This document shows, piece by piece, positions 12,901-25,700 of a DNA stretch of 64,000 bases. The translations under genes and the position numbers were made by a program. The stretch's first letter is position 1. Each line of letters starts with the position of its first letter. The stretch comes from Pseudoscleropodium purum (lineage: Eukaryota > Streptophyta > Bryopsida > Hypnales > Brachytheciaceae), in the NCBI GenBank assembly GCA_963969395.1, contig OZ017803.1, forward strand, positions 5,704,001-5,768,000, read 5' to 3'. Below the pieces are notes generated by a model, which was not told the origin of the DNA, searched no databases, and worked only from the letters and a program-made list of their open reading frames with translations.

Positions 12901-14968
12901 TTTCAGAAAGAAAAAGAAAAAGAAAAAAAGAAGCTGCTATTGTACAGTACAGTACACAGAAAAATCATTACTCCATCACCGCAACTCTATTTATTTGCAA
13001 TATAGGGTAGAAGTACCTACTTCAGTTAACTTAAGCATTTCAACCTCTATGATGTAGGAAATTTGTGGAGAAATTAAGCTCAATGTTTGAAAATGAGGAT
13101 GAGGAAGATTGGAAAAAAAACGAATTTTTTTTTACAAAAATAAATATTTTATTAAATTTAGTTGTGGATTTTTCACTTGGATCCATTTTGGCCTCATAAA
13201 CTCACCCATTTTGGTTAGCTTGGGCACTTCTCCTTAAGCCCAAGAGAGACGAGAGATGAATGGACAAGAAGGTACAAAGAACCTTTTTCAATGAATAGTA
13301 CATTTAATTGTTGTCTACAATAGGTCAGCATGTGTAACCATCATGGAGGTTTGTCCAAAATAGATTCTTCTATCATAGATCACTGCCTAAAAAGCACGCA
13401 TGGGGGTTTCATGGTTTTCATTTTCCTTCTACTCTAGTACTTGTTCTACAAACGACTCTATTCATGTGAGTGAGGGTCACCTTTAGGTGCACGTATTTTT
13501 TAGTGCATAGAGAGCTTGTAATTTTTTTTATGTACAATGTTTAAGAAAATGCATTCTTAGAAAATTTGAAATTGCCTTTTTACATTATTAAATACACAAC
13601 AAAGAGTTTTGGGTTCACAAACATGCCAACTAGTGAAAATTCATGGCTCATTAACAAGTCAACTACTGAAATTTTTAGTTGGCAAATAGTTGCAAAAATC
13701 TTACTTGATTTTCAAGCTAAATATTGTTCTACTAGAGAAAAAGAAAAAAGAAAGTAGACTAAATTGCCAAAATTATCTTTAAGAAATATGATATTTGTCA
13801 ATATTGGGATGAAGTTTACTATATTTAGATAATATTATAGATGAGTGAGCAATGAATGATTAAAATGAACGATCCGTCTATTCCATTTGCATTTTAAGGT
13901 TGGTGTTACACCTCTTTCCACCAAGAAAACAAACAAATTAATTTACTAACATGAACCATGTTCATCAACCCCTCTTTTAGACATTTTTTGGTCTTCTTAG
14001 AGCATGGCAACCAAGCTTGAAAAGCAGATGAACATGTTAAACCCCTAAAGTTCTTTGATTATGTTTCAGTATAAAACACTCAAAATGGGTTGTTTTGATG
14101 TCAAAGACCCTCAAAAAATGACAAATGAAAATTGTTGTTGCATCTTATTGTAATATCTAGTGTTAGACTACTTTAGTAGGTTATAGTATAAAAATGGAAG
14201 TTTTCGATTGTACAAATTGGGAGATTATAGTGTTTGAAGTTGAAAATTATATTTTTTGAATGGCATCCAAATTTGAGGCATCTCTGACTAGAGAGGCTTC
14301 TACACAAATTAATTCAACTTTTTCCCTTGAATTTTTTTTGTTTTTTTTGTAACAAAGTTCTCCGCATGCTCAAAAAATTTCATAACATTTAAAACTCAAG
14401 AACATGTATCAAAATAGGGAACTAGCTTAAAAAAAAAGTCTCATACAAAGTCTTTTTTTTCAACTATTTATGGCTTGTACATACAATAATTTCTTCAAAA
14501 TGTGGACAATAGAGTTTTAGATTTTATCAAGATCTAAAGGAGGAAAAAGAATCGCCCAAAATTTCAAACTTTGATAAGTTTGATCTGTTGATCAATGTAC
14601 ATCGAAGCTAAAAGAAATAACAGTTGGGCATATTGGGCTTGCCATTGGAAGAAACTGCGTGGAAGAAGTTGGCTCAGTGTTAGTTAAGCTTGACTCATCG
14701 TCAATTACTGACATTGGATAATATTCTTTTTGACTTTGAAGATGTTCCCCTTTCGCTTGATTTTGATGATGTTCCCTACTCCATGAACTAAAATTTTAGG
14801 ATATTCAACATTAAATTTCAAGAGATTTTAAATATTTGGTATCTATCTCCCATTGCTTCTAAATGCACTTGCTCTATGTTTTGGAATGTGAGTAGAGAAG
14901 ATCTTTATACAAGTGGGGTGGAATGAGGTAAAGCAATCTATGTGGGATATGTAAATTAGAATTACTTG
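9940..14968. other. AT-rich gene-free stretch with repeat copies
   Basis: Contains the 11.88-12.30-kb repeat, TTAATTCTTAAAGGACC at 9995 and TTAAACCCCTAAAGTTC at 14037 (terminus-like), and a slightly GC-richer patch at about 12.60-12.87 kb. No gene seen. Confidence 0.6.
11875..12300 (+). repeat. Dispersed repeat, copy 1 of a direct pair (with 20.2 kb)
   Basis: It begins TTAACCCCTATAGGACCGAA and continues with TTCGTTGAATGTACATAGGC, TATGTTGCCCTGAAC, GCAAAACTCC and CTTCAAATGTTATAATCTTT. The copy at 20243 has the same blocks in order, diverged. An 86-codon ORF inside is not supported as a gene. Confidence 0.6.
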
Positions 14969-15393
14969 GAGCTCAACCGCTCATAGTTAAGTAAGAAGTA
15001 GGAAATGTAGAATTTCAACCCTCATTTGGGCATAGTAGAACAACTTTTTACAAGAAACTTTGAATTAAGAAAAGTTGGAAAATTGAGATAGCTTTCATCT
15101 CCAAAAGTCGCTTTGAAATTTCAAGTTTTCAATAAAAATTTATGAACAAATTTTAGAGGAGGGTTGAAAGGAACATTTTCTTTGATATTTTCAAACATCC
15201 TCTTTGAATTTTACCCATAACTTTTTTTTAAGGGTCAAAATTACAAAAGGGATTTTGGATATGAAATTTAATTTGATTTTCCCACATTTATTAGTTCAAT
15301 TTTTTTGAAAAAAGTTATTCTACTATGCAAAATGAGGTTTAAAATTCTACTTTGAACACAATCTTGATGTTTTGACAATGAGTGGTCAAGCTC
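14969..15393. mobile_element. Foldback element, intact copy
   Basis: The left end is GAGCTCAACCGCTCATAG and the right end reverse-complements to GAGCTTGACCACTCATTG. Inner arms (about 15004-15096 versus 15260-15350) also pair, with TAGAATTT, CATAGTAGAA and TTTCATNTCC blocks in the same order. The whole 425 bp is nearly a hairpin. A second copy frames 3.46-4.55 kb. Confidence 0.7.
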
Positions 15394-15999
15394 ATATCTT
15401 CAAACTATCCCATACCTTTTGAGGATTCATGACGGACAATGGATTTGATTATAATTAGCAATAACCGCCTTGTTAGGCCAAAAGAAGACACAAAGCAATT
15501 GCTTCCTTGCTGCCATCTCCTTGGATATTGTGACAAATTTATGAGTTCAAAAAAATTATAGTGAAGTACCCAACCTAAATTTGTATTGAAAGCCAATCCA
15601 TGGCCCTATTCAACCTCATTCGGCCATGGTTAGTATTGCAATCTTTCCTCTATTGTAAATAACCCTTCCAATATGTTGCCCCATGTCCATTGAAGAACGA
15701 CATTTTTCCCTATAACATCTCATGGACAAATTCAAATGGACAAAAAAAATTCATGGAGTGGTTTTGGTACTCCCCGTCCCCTCATTTACACAAAAACTCA
15801 AAAAATATAATGAATGTTTTCTATTCGTAGTAAGTTGCCTAAAAATTGCTTTGTTGCCAGAAAAAAAACGCTGTTTGGTCCTCCAAGGGTAAAAAAGTCA
15901 TCAACTTTGCAAGGCAAATAGGCAACCAGTTTGGAAAAGACAACTCATTTTGCAAGCATGCCACGAGTTTGAAAAAAACAACCTACCCTGTGTGATTCA

Positions 16000-16960
16000 T
16001 GGTCGATTACCTCGTTGAGCCACCATCAGAGGGGGTGGTTCATTTGATTTTCAGGTTGAGCCACCATGCCCCACCAGTGATGATGCTCCATCTCACATTA
16101 CTTTGCTCACCAAGATCCAAGTTATCCCCGCTGGCTGCTGAGACTACTGGAGTCCTTTGCCATGCCCCCAAACAATGGGATTTTTGAACCAATTGGTGCA
16201 TTCTTCATTTCTACAGTGATCTGGAAAACCATCCACGTTTTTTTGAGGCTGGTCGCTCAGTCCCCTCCTCCCATGGCCAGTCCACATGGGACCAATCCAG
16301 CCCTCCTATCCCTTCCTGTGGAGTCAACCAGCCAGGGCATCATTTGGCAGCCTAGCCACGAGGGAACGGGAGGGAACGGAGGGAACGGACGGGAACTGCC
16401 CAATGGAAGGGGGGCCAAGAATTCAGGACAGCAGGGTTCCCTTCCCTTCCTTTTTTCCCTTTGTGGGCCAGGGACCCTGCGGCATGGAACCACCATCAAT
16501 TGGGTGGGCCACTGGGGGCCCAAGCCTCGAGGCAGACGCCAGGCCAGGGACCAAGACTAGGGACCCAGACTAGGGACCCAGACTAGGAATGCAGGACAGG
16601 TGAAGGTATTTGGGGTCCGGCCCAACCTCCTCCTCAGTCCGTCCACACTCCACAGGGCCTCAGTGGAGTGTTCCCTGATTTCGTCTAACTTTTAATGGAG
16701 GTCCCTGCCTGCCTGCCTGGGAATCTAGGCTTGAAATGGTCTCCAATAATAAGCCAATGGCAGAGCTGGAGGAGGGATTGGCAGTGTCCGCATAGGACGG
16801 ACGGAGGAGGGGGACGAAAGTCAGGACTGGAGCCTTATCCAACAATAATGGTTTCTTATATTGAAAAAGAATTAAGAAAAAAACAAAAAAAACAAAAACA
16901 AAAAAAACTGGGTGCGGCTCTTCATTTCTAAGTACCACAGGGGTCTCCTTATTAATAAGT
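16000..16960. other. GC-rich island with short tandem repeats
   Basis: It contains TTGAGCCACCAT duplicated at about 16015 and 16056, a GGGAACGGA-type tandem at about 16365-16400 and an ACCCAGACTAGGG-type tandem at about 16540-16590. ORFs of up to 132 codons overlap in several frames and show no family resemblance. The stretch 16181-16222 is shared with 58.1 kb. I find no gene here. Confidence 0.5.
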
Positions 16961-16993
16961 TAGCCGACTCTCAAGTTCCTGAAAAAAGAAAAG

Positions 16994-18090
16994 GGCCGGG
17001 GTCAACTGACCCCCTCGCTCGTCCCCAAAGGAAAGGAAAACCCTGAAATTTTTTATTTGCCACGCATGATCAAATTTTCAAATTCTGAATTCATATTTGC
17101 AATCAGAGGCCCCAAGTTAGCCAGGGGAGGTGTGCTAGGCAATTTAATAAACCACAATATAGGGGGCTGTTTTTTTTTACTTGCATGCCTTGGACTGACT
17201 TAGGGGGGACGAGCGAAGGGGTCAGTTCACCCCAACCAAAAAAAAGGGGCCCTAAATATTCTAATTAACTCTCGACTGGTAGTTTGGTACAACTACACTG
17301 GCCCCCGGGGGATTGACCCCTTATTGCCCTTGACAAGGACGCATGTTAAAAATTGCCCCCTATTTTGTAATTTTAATTTTGTATTTCATCACTGTTTTTG
17401 GTTTGATTTCATCCCTGTTTTCTTGTATTTCATCACCATCAATTCCAAATTCCAAATTTAATCATGGATAGTAAATAAAAAATTTCAAATTTAATCAATG
17501 CAACCCTTTTTTTTTTGGCACCATGGTGCCAAATTACACCATTGCAAAATAAATGTCTACTTTTTGCCATGAAAAAGTAATATTTTTTTGCTAGAAATTT
17601 TCCATTTCTATTAAAAATGTGGATGAAGCCACCCAATTTGGATGAAGAAGTACATGAATATGATTGAAAAGTATTTTTTAATCCAAAAGATGGATGAATG
17701 TAGAAATACAATGCTTCACCAATTTTTAAGTGATTGCCATCCCTTCACTTTTTGAAAAATTAAAAAAAGAAAGAAAAGGCTAGTTTAGTTTAGTTCAGTT
17801 TCCACAACTTACCGTTGCCATCAACCATGTGCCACCCCTGTAAACATGGCCAAAGAGGATTGCCCCCTCTATTGCCCCACCCAAGGGTAAATGTCAAAAT
17901 TGCCCCCTATTTTGTGCCACTTAAAAATAGGGGGCATTTTGTATTTCATCCCTCTTCCTGACTGATTCAGGGTCTAGATTGCAAATATGAATTCAGAATT
18001 TGCAACTTTTATCATATGTGGCAAACAGAAAATTTCAGTGTTTTCTACGAGGGTAAAACAGGGGGGGCAATAGATGGGTCAATCCTCCCT
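16994..18090. mobile_element. Nested inverted-repeat elements (outer about 1.1 kb, inner 245 bp)
   Basis: Outer: a block at about 17035-17105 (CCCTGAAATTTT, TTTGCCAC, CTGAATTCATATTTGCAATC) recurs inverted at about 17975-18045. Inner: GGGGTCAACTGACCCC with CTCGTCCCC at about 16997-17025 recurs inverted at about 17205-17235, bounding a 245-bp unit. A third inverted pair, ATTGCCCCCTATTTT / AAAATAGGGGGCA, occurs at 17897-17937. The arrangement suggests serial insertion. Confidence 0.55.
17510..17760 (+). repeat. Dispersed repeat, copy 1 (inverted partner at 28.7 kb)
   Basis: GGCACCATGGTGCCAAATT, TTTTGCCATGAAAAAGTA, GGATGAA and AAGTGATTGCCATC follow in order. The reverse complement of 28660-28920 has the same series, including AATGGTGCCAAAAA and GATGGCAATCACTT. 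Diverged, noncoding. Confidence 0.6.
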
Positions 18091-18129
18091 GGCCTGTGAA
18101 CACTATCTATCAAATTGTGTACACACCTA

Positions 18130-18551
18130 AGCTTCAGTTTAGCGTGAGTTACCTTTAGTTAGTGCGCTGCAAGTGGCGATGTCCTGTCCTGTAGAACAGT
18201 GTCTGTCCTTCCTGTTGTTTGTATGGAGCACTGGAACTCGAAGAACCTTTGGAAGGAGCTGTTTGAATATGCCTTGGATTCGTAGGCGGGTGGAATATTC
18301 GCTCAGCTTCACGCTTTGGAAACCTCCGTCAGGGTGCATTTTTAGGGTTTTCTCAGAAGTCCAAGGTGCTTCTTTGCATTCACCATTCGAACTTCACAGG
18401 TAGTTAGCGAGTCTGCTCTTACAGCGACCTCGGAAGAGTGGATTGCGTTTGGGAGGAAGCTCAACGAACTCCTTATGAAACAATTTTCTGAGGAAATTTT
18501 TCGAGGAAAAAAACCAATGGAATTTGGAATTGGCATGGAACCCCGGTCGTG
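18130..18551. other. GC-balanced island, possible captured gene or promoter fragment
   Basis: This stretch has exon-like composition just beyond the nested elements, a possible donor at CACAG|GTAGTT near 18400 and an acceptor-like TTACAG near 18420. ORFs of up to about 76 codons occur on both strands without recognisable similarity. It could be a gene fragment or 5' UTR left by a transposition event. I cannot assign it. Confidence 0.3.
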
Positions 18552-18555
18552 GAAG

Positions 18556-18631
18556 TAGTTACAAATTTTTGAAGTTGAAATGTGGTGGTCACTAAAAGCG
18601 ACCACCACATGAGATGTAGATTGTAGCTACA
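18556..18631. repeat. Hairpin with 11-bp perfect stem
   Basis: ATGTGGTGGTC and GACCACCACAT (18580-18590 and 18600-18610) are separated by nine bases. An outer pair, GTAGTTACAA (18556) and TTGTAGCTAC (18622), extends the symmetry imperfectly. The meaning is unknown. Confidence 0.6.
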
Positions 18632-21600
18632 CTGATGAAAGTAAAATGTACCTTTGTGCTGGTGGGCTTTTTTAGAGTGAACTACCTTACTACTACCTCT
18701 ATTTGATAATGATCTTCTTGTTGGCCTTAGTTTTTTTGTCTCCAAATGATCTTCCTATTGTACTTGTAGCATTGCGAATTGGTTAAACTGGGCTTTTGAT
18801 TGCTATCGAAGACCGACAAAGCAACTCTAAATACTAATTCCCCTCCGTCCATGTAATCATCGATTGAAAAACAATTGAAATGATTGAAGGGATCAACCAA
18901 CAATTTTTTGCATCCCTTTGAATATTTCCCAATTGGAGGAAATGAAGCTATAGTAGGTGAAACAAAGGTCCACACATGGGCTTGGGCCCATACTAAATGC
19001 CCATAAAATGACGACCTTACACTCCACAATTAAATGCCTAGTGGTGCTCTTTGAAAATGCTCAAAAAATATTCACTTTTCAATACTCCAAAACTACACTT
19101 TGAAAAAGGCTCCAAAACTCAAAGTTATTAGGACACTAAGAGTGCATCCAACTCTATTTAGAACATGAAATGGGTCTTTAAAATTTAATTTGTAGCCTTA
19201 ATCTAGAATATTTTGTTCAATAGACAGATCAATTTGGGATGGAGTGGTAGTCCATTTGTACTATCTTTTTTCAATGAAATGAAGTTTTTAATTGTGGAAA
19301 AAATAAAAAATAAAAAATTACTAAGGTTGGGATGAACTATAGTAGTTTGGGGGGACTTAAATCACACTCTATAAGGTTTGTATATTCATCATGGACACTC
19401 TTCCAATTGTTCCTCTATCAACGATGTTCTACATTTTAGCCCCAAAATTTTGGACATGTATAGGAAGGAGATGTTGTTTGATATGGTCCAAAATAGGCAT
19501 ACTTATTATTGTGTTGGATACATCATTAGTGAAGTACATAGTAGACCAATTATGATTCATTTTATTTAGAATATATGACAAGATTTCATCATAAATGTAA
19601 TCAAGTACAAGAACTTCATCTAAAGTTAGTTTGGGAGAGTGGTTTAAGAAGTTTGTTTTGATTATGAAAAAAATATGGAGGGTTGGTTTGAATGACTCAA
19701 AAAACAATGCAACTTGTCATCCATTTTTTTGTGCATTAGGTATCACGCCAAATTGGATTAAGGATACCATTACTTGAATCAAACCATACTTTCACAAAGA
19801 CTTTATTTTTATTAGTGTATTGATGACATGACAAAGGAGAAAAAAGAATTTTCTTCCTATCTTTAGCATGATGTATTTCTATGTAGGTGTTGGCTAATTA
19901 CAAGCTACACTACTCCCATTTTTTGGTTACAGGTCACTACTTTGCATTTTTTTGTATAACTTTGGAAATTCTCACTAGAAAATTATATGAGAAGACTAAA
20001 GTTCTTAGCCACATATTATATATTTTTTTAATTTAGGAGTTAATTTGATATGCAATAGGTTGTTATGATCTCAATTTTTGACATGTTTTTTTTGAAACTT
20101 TTTTTGAAGATAAAAAATCACATTAGCTTTTAGAGATTATAATTTTTTACTTTCAATCATTGTCAAGGAGCATAAGTTATGGCATCCTAAGTCCCCAAAG
20201 CAATTTTCTAGACAACAATAAAAAATGACAAAAACTTAAAACTTAACCCTTACAAGACCAATTATCCATTCAACATACACAAGAGTTCTTAGGTAGGTTC
20301 CTACAAAGTTAGTTTTAGTCATTTAGACATTCATGAGATTTGGACCCACTATATAAACATATACCTCCTTGATAAAAAAACTATTTTTTTCTCCAATTAG
20401 GTGCCTTGATATAGAAATTATGCTACCTTGAACTTTTAGGGCAATACAGACAATTTAGAAATCTTTAGAGAATCTTTTGTAGATAAGCTCATCAACTTTT
20501 GAAATGTGGCATGTATGTAGCCAATAAAATATGTCATGCAATTGTTAAAAAAAAATCAAATTTTTGTCCTCAAATTACATTTTAAGAGGATTCAATCTTT
20601 GTTAGCTATGTTTAATTAGTTTTAGGAAAAAAAACATTTTCTTTTAACTTCAAGTCTTATTATCTAGCAATTTGTGAAGTCAAAATTCTTGAAATTTTTT
20701 ATGTATTCCAAATTTTTGTCTCTAAATTTTTATCAATCAAATTTCAAATAAAAAATTTCCTCATTGCACAAAAAAACATCAAAAAATGACTAATGTATTG
20801 CCAATTCACTTAACTTTGCATTGCAAGGTGATTTAGTGTAAGCTAGACATCTCAGTTGCTTCTAAAACTTTTCACAAGTGAATCTAACACCATACACTTA
20901 TAAATGGTTAAAATCCTCATTTTTGTGTAGAGCAAAAATTTTATTCAAAGAAAGTTAGAAGTGTATTGACCTTGTTTTACAAGAATGAAAAAAGTTTTTT
21001 TTTATCTCACTTCAAAAGTTATAATCTTTCAATCTATGAGGTCAAATGGTTTGAAATTTTTTCCATGCTTTGGTGAAATACTTTACTTCAATTTTTTACA
21101 ATAGAAGTTTAAAAAAGAAATTCAATTTTTGAATAACATATCCCAAATCCACAATTTTGACAATCAAAATCTATAATGCAATAAATTATTTTACCTTAAA
21201 ATTACAAGATATATATGACCAAGGTACTTTGTCAAAAATGATCTCAATTTTGGAAAGCCAACATCAATCACTTTTGGGCCTCAACATCTTTATACATTTA
21301 AGAAGATTCAAAATCATAATGGAGTATAATCTAGTCACAAAGTACAACCCTTCTCTTTTCTTCACTTTAAACTCAAATATCTTGCAAACTACGTAATCTA
21401 GGTTTTTGAAATTTCTTCTACACATTCTTACACTAATCCAATGCAAGATCCTACACTTAGATATTAAAAAAAAAGAATTTAGTTTCTTTTTGCTCTTTGC
21501 AATCAGAAATGGCAGTTTCATTTGAAGAAAAGGTCTGTAGATTCTAGGAGGCAAGTAGCTCACCAACAACAACTGAAAAAGTCTATTGCCATTATACATT

Positions 21601-22728
21601 AATATTTTAATGGCATTTGAATGTTAGATAACTCCTAAAAATCCATAACCACATTTCACCAAATTACTTCAAAATGACCTTTTCTACAAAAATTCATTGA
21701 GAAACTACTTTGGGACACACCGACAAATGCAATGACGTAATGTCTAAGACTGTTGACTACTAAGCTTAAAATCGTAAGAGCTCAACCTACAACTCATACA
21801 TTTGTTCAAAGCCCTAATCTCAATGCCCTAATCTCAATGTCCTCAGCATTGAACACTTGGATGGATGCTGGGTTTTAGCCCATCCTATCAGTCCAAAGAA
21901 TTCTTACCATTCAGCAGATGAAGCTGACACCTCATTAGCTGACACCACATTGGCAAGATAATATTAATATCCATTAGGCTGACGTACCTAAGGAACTGAG
22001 ATATCGTGTTCACATTGCGTAGAATATCTCAATTCCCAGGGATCCATACAGCCAATAATTTACAATTGATATGGATGGACATTGCACGTACAGGAAAGAA
22101 ACAGCAAGAGACCGAAGGAAAAGAGAGATTTTGAGCGATCTCAGGAGGGCTGCGAACAGAAACTGGTTAGAATGATGAGATCAAAAACTAACCAAGGAAG
22201 TGGCAATCAATCCTTGACAGAAGTCACCGTGAAACAGGGTAACATGCTTTCATGATGCCTGTAGAGTTTCAAATAACATGTCCCATCCAAGGGCGATGAC
22301 TTCTGCAAGAAACGATTTCTTGAATATTTACAGGAAAAGATACGACATTCACTTATACAGTACAAGGTAAATCTTGATGCTGACGGTCTTGAGACTTTAG
22401 TCATGTAGATTTACATTTGGTTCCTGCCCTAAGTAATCTTAAGCATGAACTATACAGAACTTCATGGATCAGTTGAAGGAATATTACTACTATGCTACAC
22501 GGCCACAATGATAATAATGAGCTAACAATTGTTAGGGCTGGAACCTACCTTACCCATATGCTTTCACAGCTAGCCAATAAACAAAGAACCAATTGCATAC
22601 CAGAACCAGATACCCAAAGCTATAATGCCTCTACCAAGTAAATATTGAACACCATTAATCACATTCTGAATCGAATGGTTGAGGTTTGAAGGGCCATTGA
22701 GCTGACAACCTCTGGAAAGTCCGGAGAA
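18632..22728. other. Gene-free stretch 3' of MAEA
   Basis: Repeats occupy about 20.2-21.2 kb. The last kilobase before 22729 is less AT-biased and probably includes the MAEA 3' UTR, but no polyadenylation site can be fixed. ORFs of up to 111 codons show no family resemblance. Confidence 0.5.
20243..20700 (+). repeat. Dispersed repeat, copy 2 of a direct pair
   Basis: It begins TTAACCCTTACAAGACCAAT and parallels 11.88-12.30 kb, including TATGCTACCTTGAAC and CTTCAAGTCTTATTATCT. A partial third copy of the last block (CTTCAAAAGTTATAATCTTT) lies at about 21007. Confidence 0.6.
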
Positions 22729-25700
22729 TCATGATATGTAAGCTTTGGAAAGATCTTGAAAATTGCAAACAGCTCCAGTTCTAGGGCAAGTGATTCTGCC
22801 TTGGTTCCTCATTGCCATCTGTTCCATAGCCTGCAAGGAGAAAAGAGTATAAGGTTGAAACCTAGATACTCATCGCGACTTCTAAAGTAAAAAGAGTCGA
22901 GAGGTTGTTAACATAAACATTGATTGCTACAGTATTGCATCTTAAGTCAAACGTTTAAGCTCTTGACCATTAGAACTGACAGCAGCCACACTATATTCGC
23001 AATACTGGTAACTTTTTTTTCGCACCGTAACTTCCGGATTCAACAAATGAACATATAAAGGCAGGAAATATTTGAAGATCAACTCCAACACACCAGCAAG
23101 AGAACAAACCTTGGTACTATATACATAGCCGTTTGGCAGTACTAAAGGCGGATTATCGTCGTTCATGGGCTCCTTGGTAATGTAGCATACCAGCTTGCTG
23201 TGAATGTGCTTTGCAAACGGCAATGGTTCTGCCAGCTTACGAATGATATCTTGCGACAAAGGGTCCTCCTTGGTGCATCCTTCCTCATAACAAAATCTGG
23301 GGCCATTTACAAGTTTAAGGTGGAAGCTTCAGGCTTAGGTGTTCAATTGGAAAGCACACACTGATGTGGAACGCAAATGTACCAAAGCGGACACAAATCA
23401 GAGTAATCTTTGGCAAGGAATATGCTTAAACATGAAGCCGGTCAACTAGACGAACTCCTGAAGGGTCACCCTAACGTTCAAGCGACACTACTAAATAACT
23501 AACTGAGTTAGGGTTGAGGTTAAATACGGCGTCTTAAGTGCAGAAAGACCAGCCTGAAGATGAATGTTGAGAAGGGGTTCATGAGTCATGCCATATAGCT
23601 TATAAAACTCTTGCTTAAACTCTTGCGTCAAGTTATCCCACTGCTGCATATCAAATAGTATCTGCAAAATAAGCAAAACACTTCAAATTAATTATTGAGA
23701 TGCTAACTTTGGTAACATTTCATGAATCATGAGACCATATATTCTGCCAGTTCATCCTGGCCGAGGAATGCTTGAAACAAACAAACTCAATTCTTCTAAT
23801 ACTAAGCAGCTTCATTAATGCTGAGATGATGCAGACCACATCCAACCTTCTTTGCCAAGGCTTAGACCAAATTTACATTCATTAGCCAGGAACTGTGCTC
23901 TAACAAGACTGAAAATTCTAAGACACTCGTAAGAAAATTCAATTTCACTCTGTTAATCATAATAGTTGTCCTCAGAAAATGCAAGCTGTAGCAAAGAAGA
24001 CCCACCTTATAGCCAGCACAATCAGTGTTGCTCTTGAAAGCTAAGGTGGCCATGGCCTGCTGAAGTTCCTTCATGTTGGTAGAACCCCATGCAGCAAGAT
24101 GCTTGCGAGCATACATAATAGCATCCATCATCCGCTCAGCCCGCACTAATTCGATAAACTCTTGTAATCTTAGCTTAAACTCAAACTTACTCTGCACTTG
24201 TCACACATCCTATAAACTGTCAACAAAACAGTGTGTGATGAATGGAATTCTTCAGGAATTCACACGTCTCATGAAAAGGAAAGGATATGAAAACCAGCGA
24301 ACTTTTCTATAAATTAAAAAAATTGTTTTCAAATTTAGAAATAGAAATAATAAACGCTCTAATTTACTCATCTTCAAGAAACTCAGGCAGATATATATGC
24401 AGAACCTTTGATTTCTTCAGCCTGGTCTTGTTTTCAGAGCACCACGCGAGTGCTTCAGTACAGTCCTGATTCCGCAGGGCCTCTATGACTTTTCGGGCCT
24501 CCAAGAAGATGTCAATATCCACAAGTTCCTGCAAACGCATAAAAACATCAATTACCAACCACTGAAATCTGAAAACACTTCAAGCACAAAACTAAGCAGC
24601 TACACTAAGATCGCATTCATATCTCAAATAGTGCAATCCATAGCTCAAGAATCAACAAACAAGGTAATAAATTATATTGTGGTACTAATTATTACCAAGC
24701 ATCAATTAGAGCATCACTATATGACAGAAGGGGCCATCGGATCATCATCAACAGCACTAGCAAGAAATTAATCAAAATCTGCATTCTAAGCAAACAGGGA
24801 GAAAGCGTTTCCGGCAATACCTGTATACCCTTCATTTCTGCCAACTTGAGGGCAGTATCATAATAAGAGGACCGTAACATGTAGTCAACCAATATACGTT
24901 GCACTCGTGTGTTATTCCAGGATGCCTCATTCTCCTTGGCATTTTCACCCTGAAGCATGCTTAAATGGTCCATTCTGGCACGACACCTTTGCACCTGAAC
25001 TTGTTCACCTCTGTTGCCCTCATCCAACTGCAACTCGAGTCAAAACGCAATGAAATACACGAATACAAGTCTGCACAGCAAATTTGGTGGTGCACCATTT
25101 CACAACAACATGAAGAGGGAGAGAAAGAGGGAGAGAGATGCGGTCATCCAGTACAAAGAAGGTGGGGGCAAATCCGACCCCCAATTATACAGAATATATA
25201 TATATATTTTCACGACTGCAAACGATCGCAGGCTTTCAAACAAACATTTCCTCCTCAAGTCGATGTCAAATCAGTGAGTAACTAATCATGAGCCATTCAG
25301 AAATAGAAATACAGCCATGCACAAATCTTAGTCATTCCAACAAACACACACTCGACGAACAGAGTCAATACCTCATGTCTTTAGTAAACATATAGCTACA
25401 GTCGTACAATCGATACCTCCTGACATCAATCCAATCATCAGGACCTTCTATATTTTACTCAAAGGTGAAAAACTCCAGTGATTAGGGAATTCACGAACCT
25501 ATCCATATCCGAAGCCTGCAATGCGCAAAAACAATACCTTGCGTTTAAGGCCTTGCAATCGAGAAACTAGAGAAGTGAGGCGCTGCACAGCTTCCTCTTT
25601 CGACATATCTTTGTCAATCGCATCAGCCACACCAGCAACTACAGCATTCACCTCCTTCTCTACCAAACGAGTACTCACTCGCATGGCCTTCTTCAAATGC

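Noticed and set aside
16162..16573. Overlapping ORFs of up to 132 codons on both strands
   Set aside because: They are kept open by GC-rich tandem repeats; the translations are low complexity and unrelated to known proteins.
21264..21599. 111-codon minus-strand ORF
   Set aside because: Overlaps dispersed repeat sequence and has no family resemblance.
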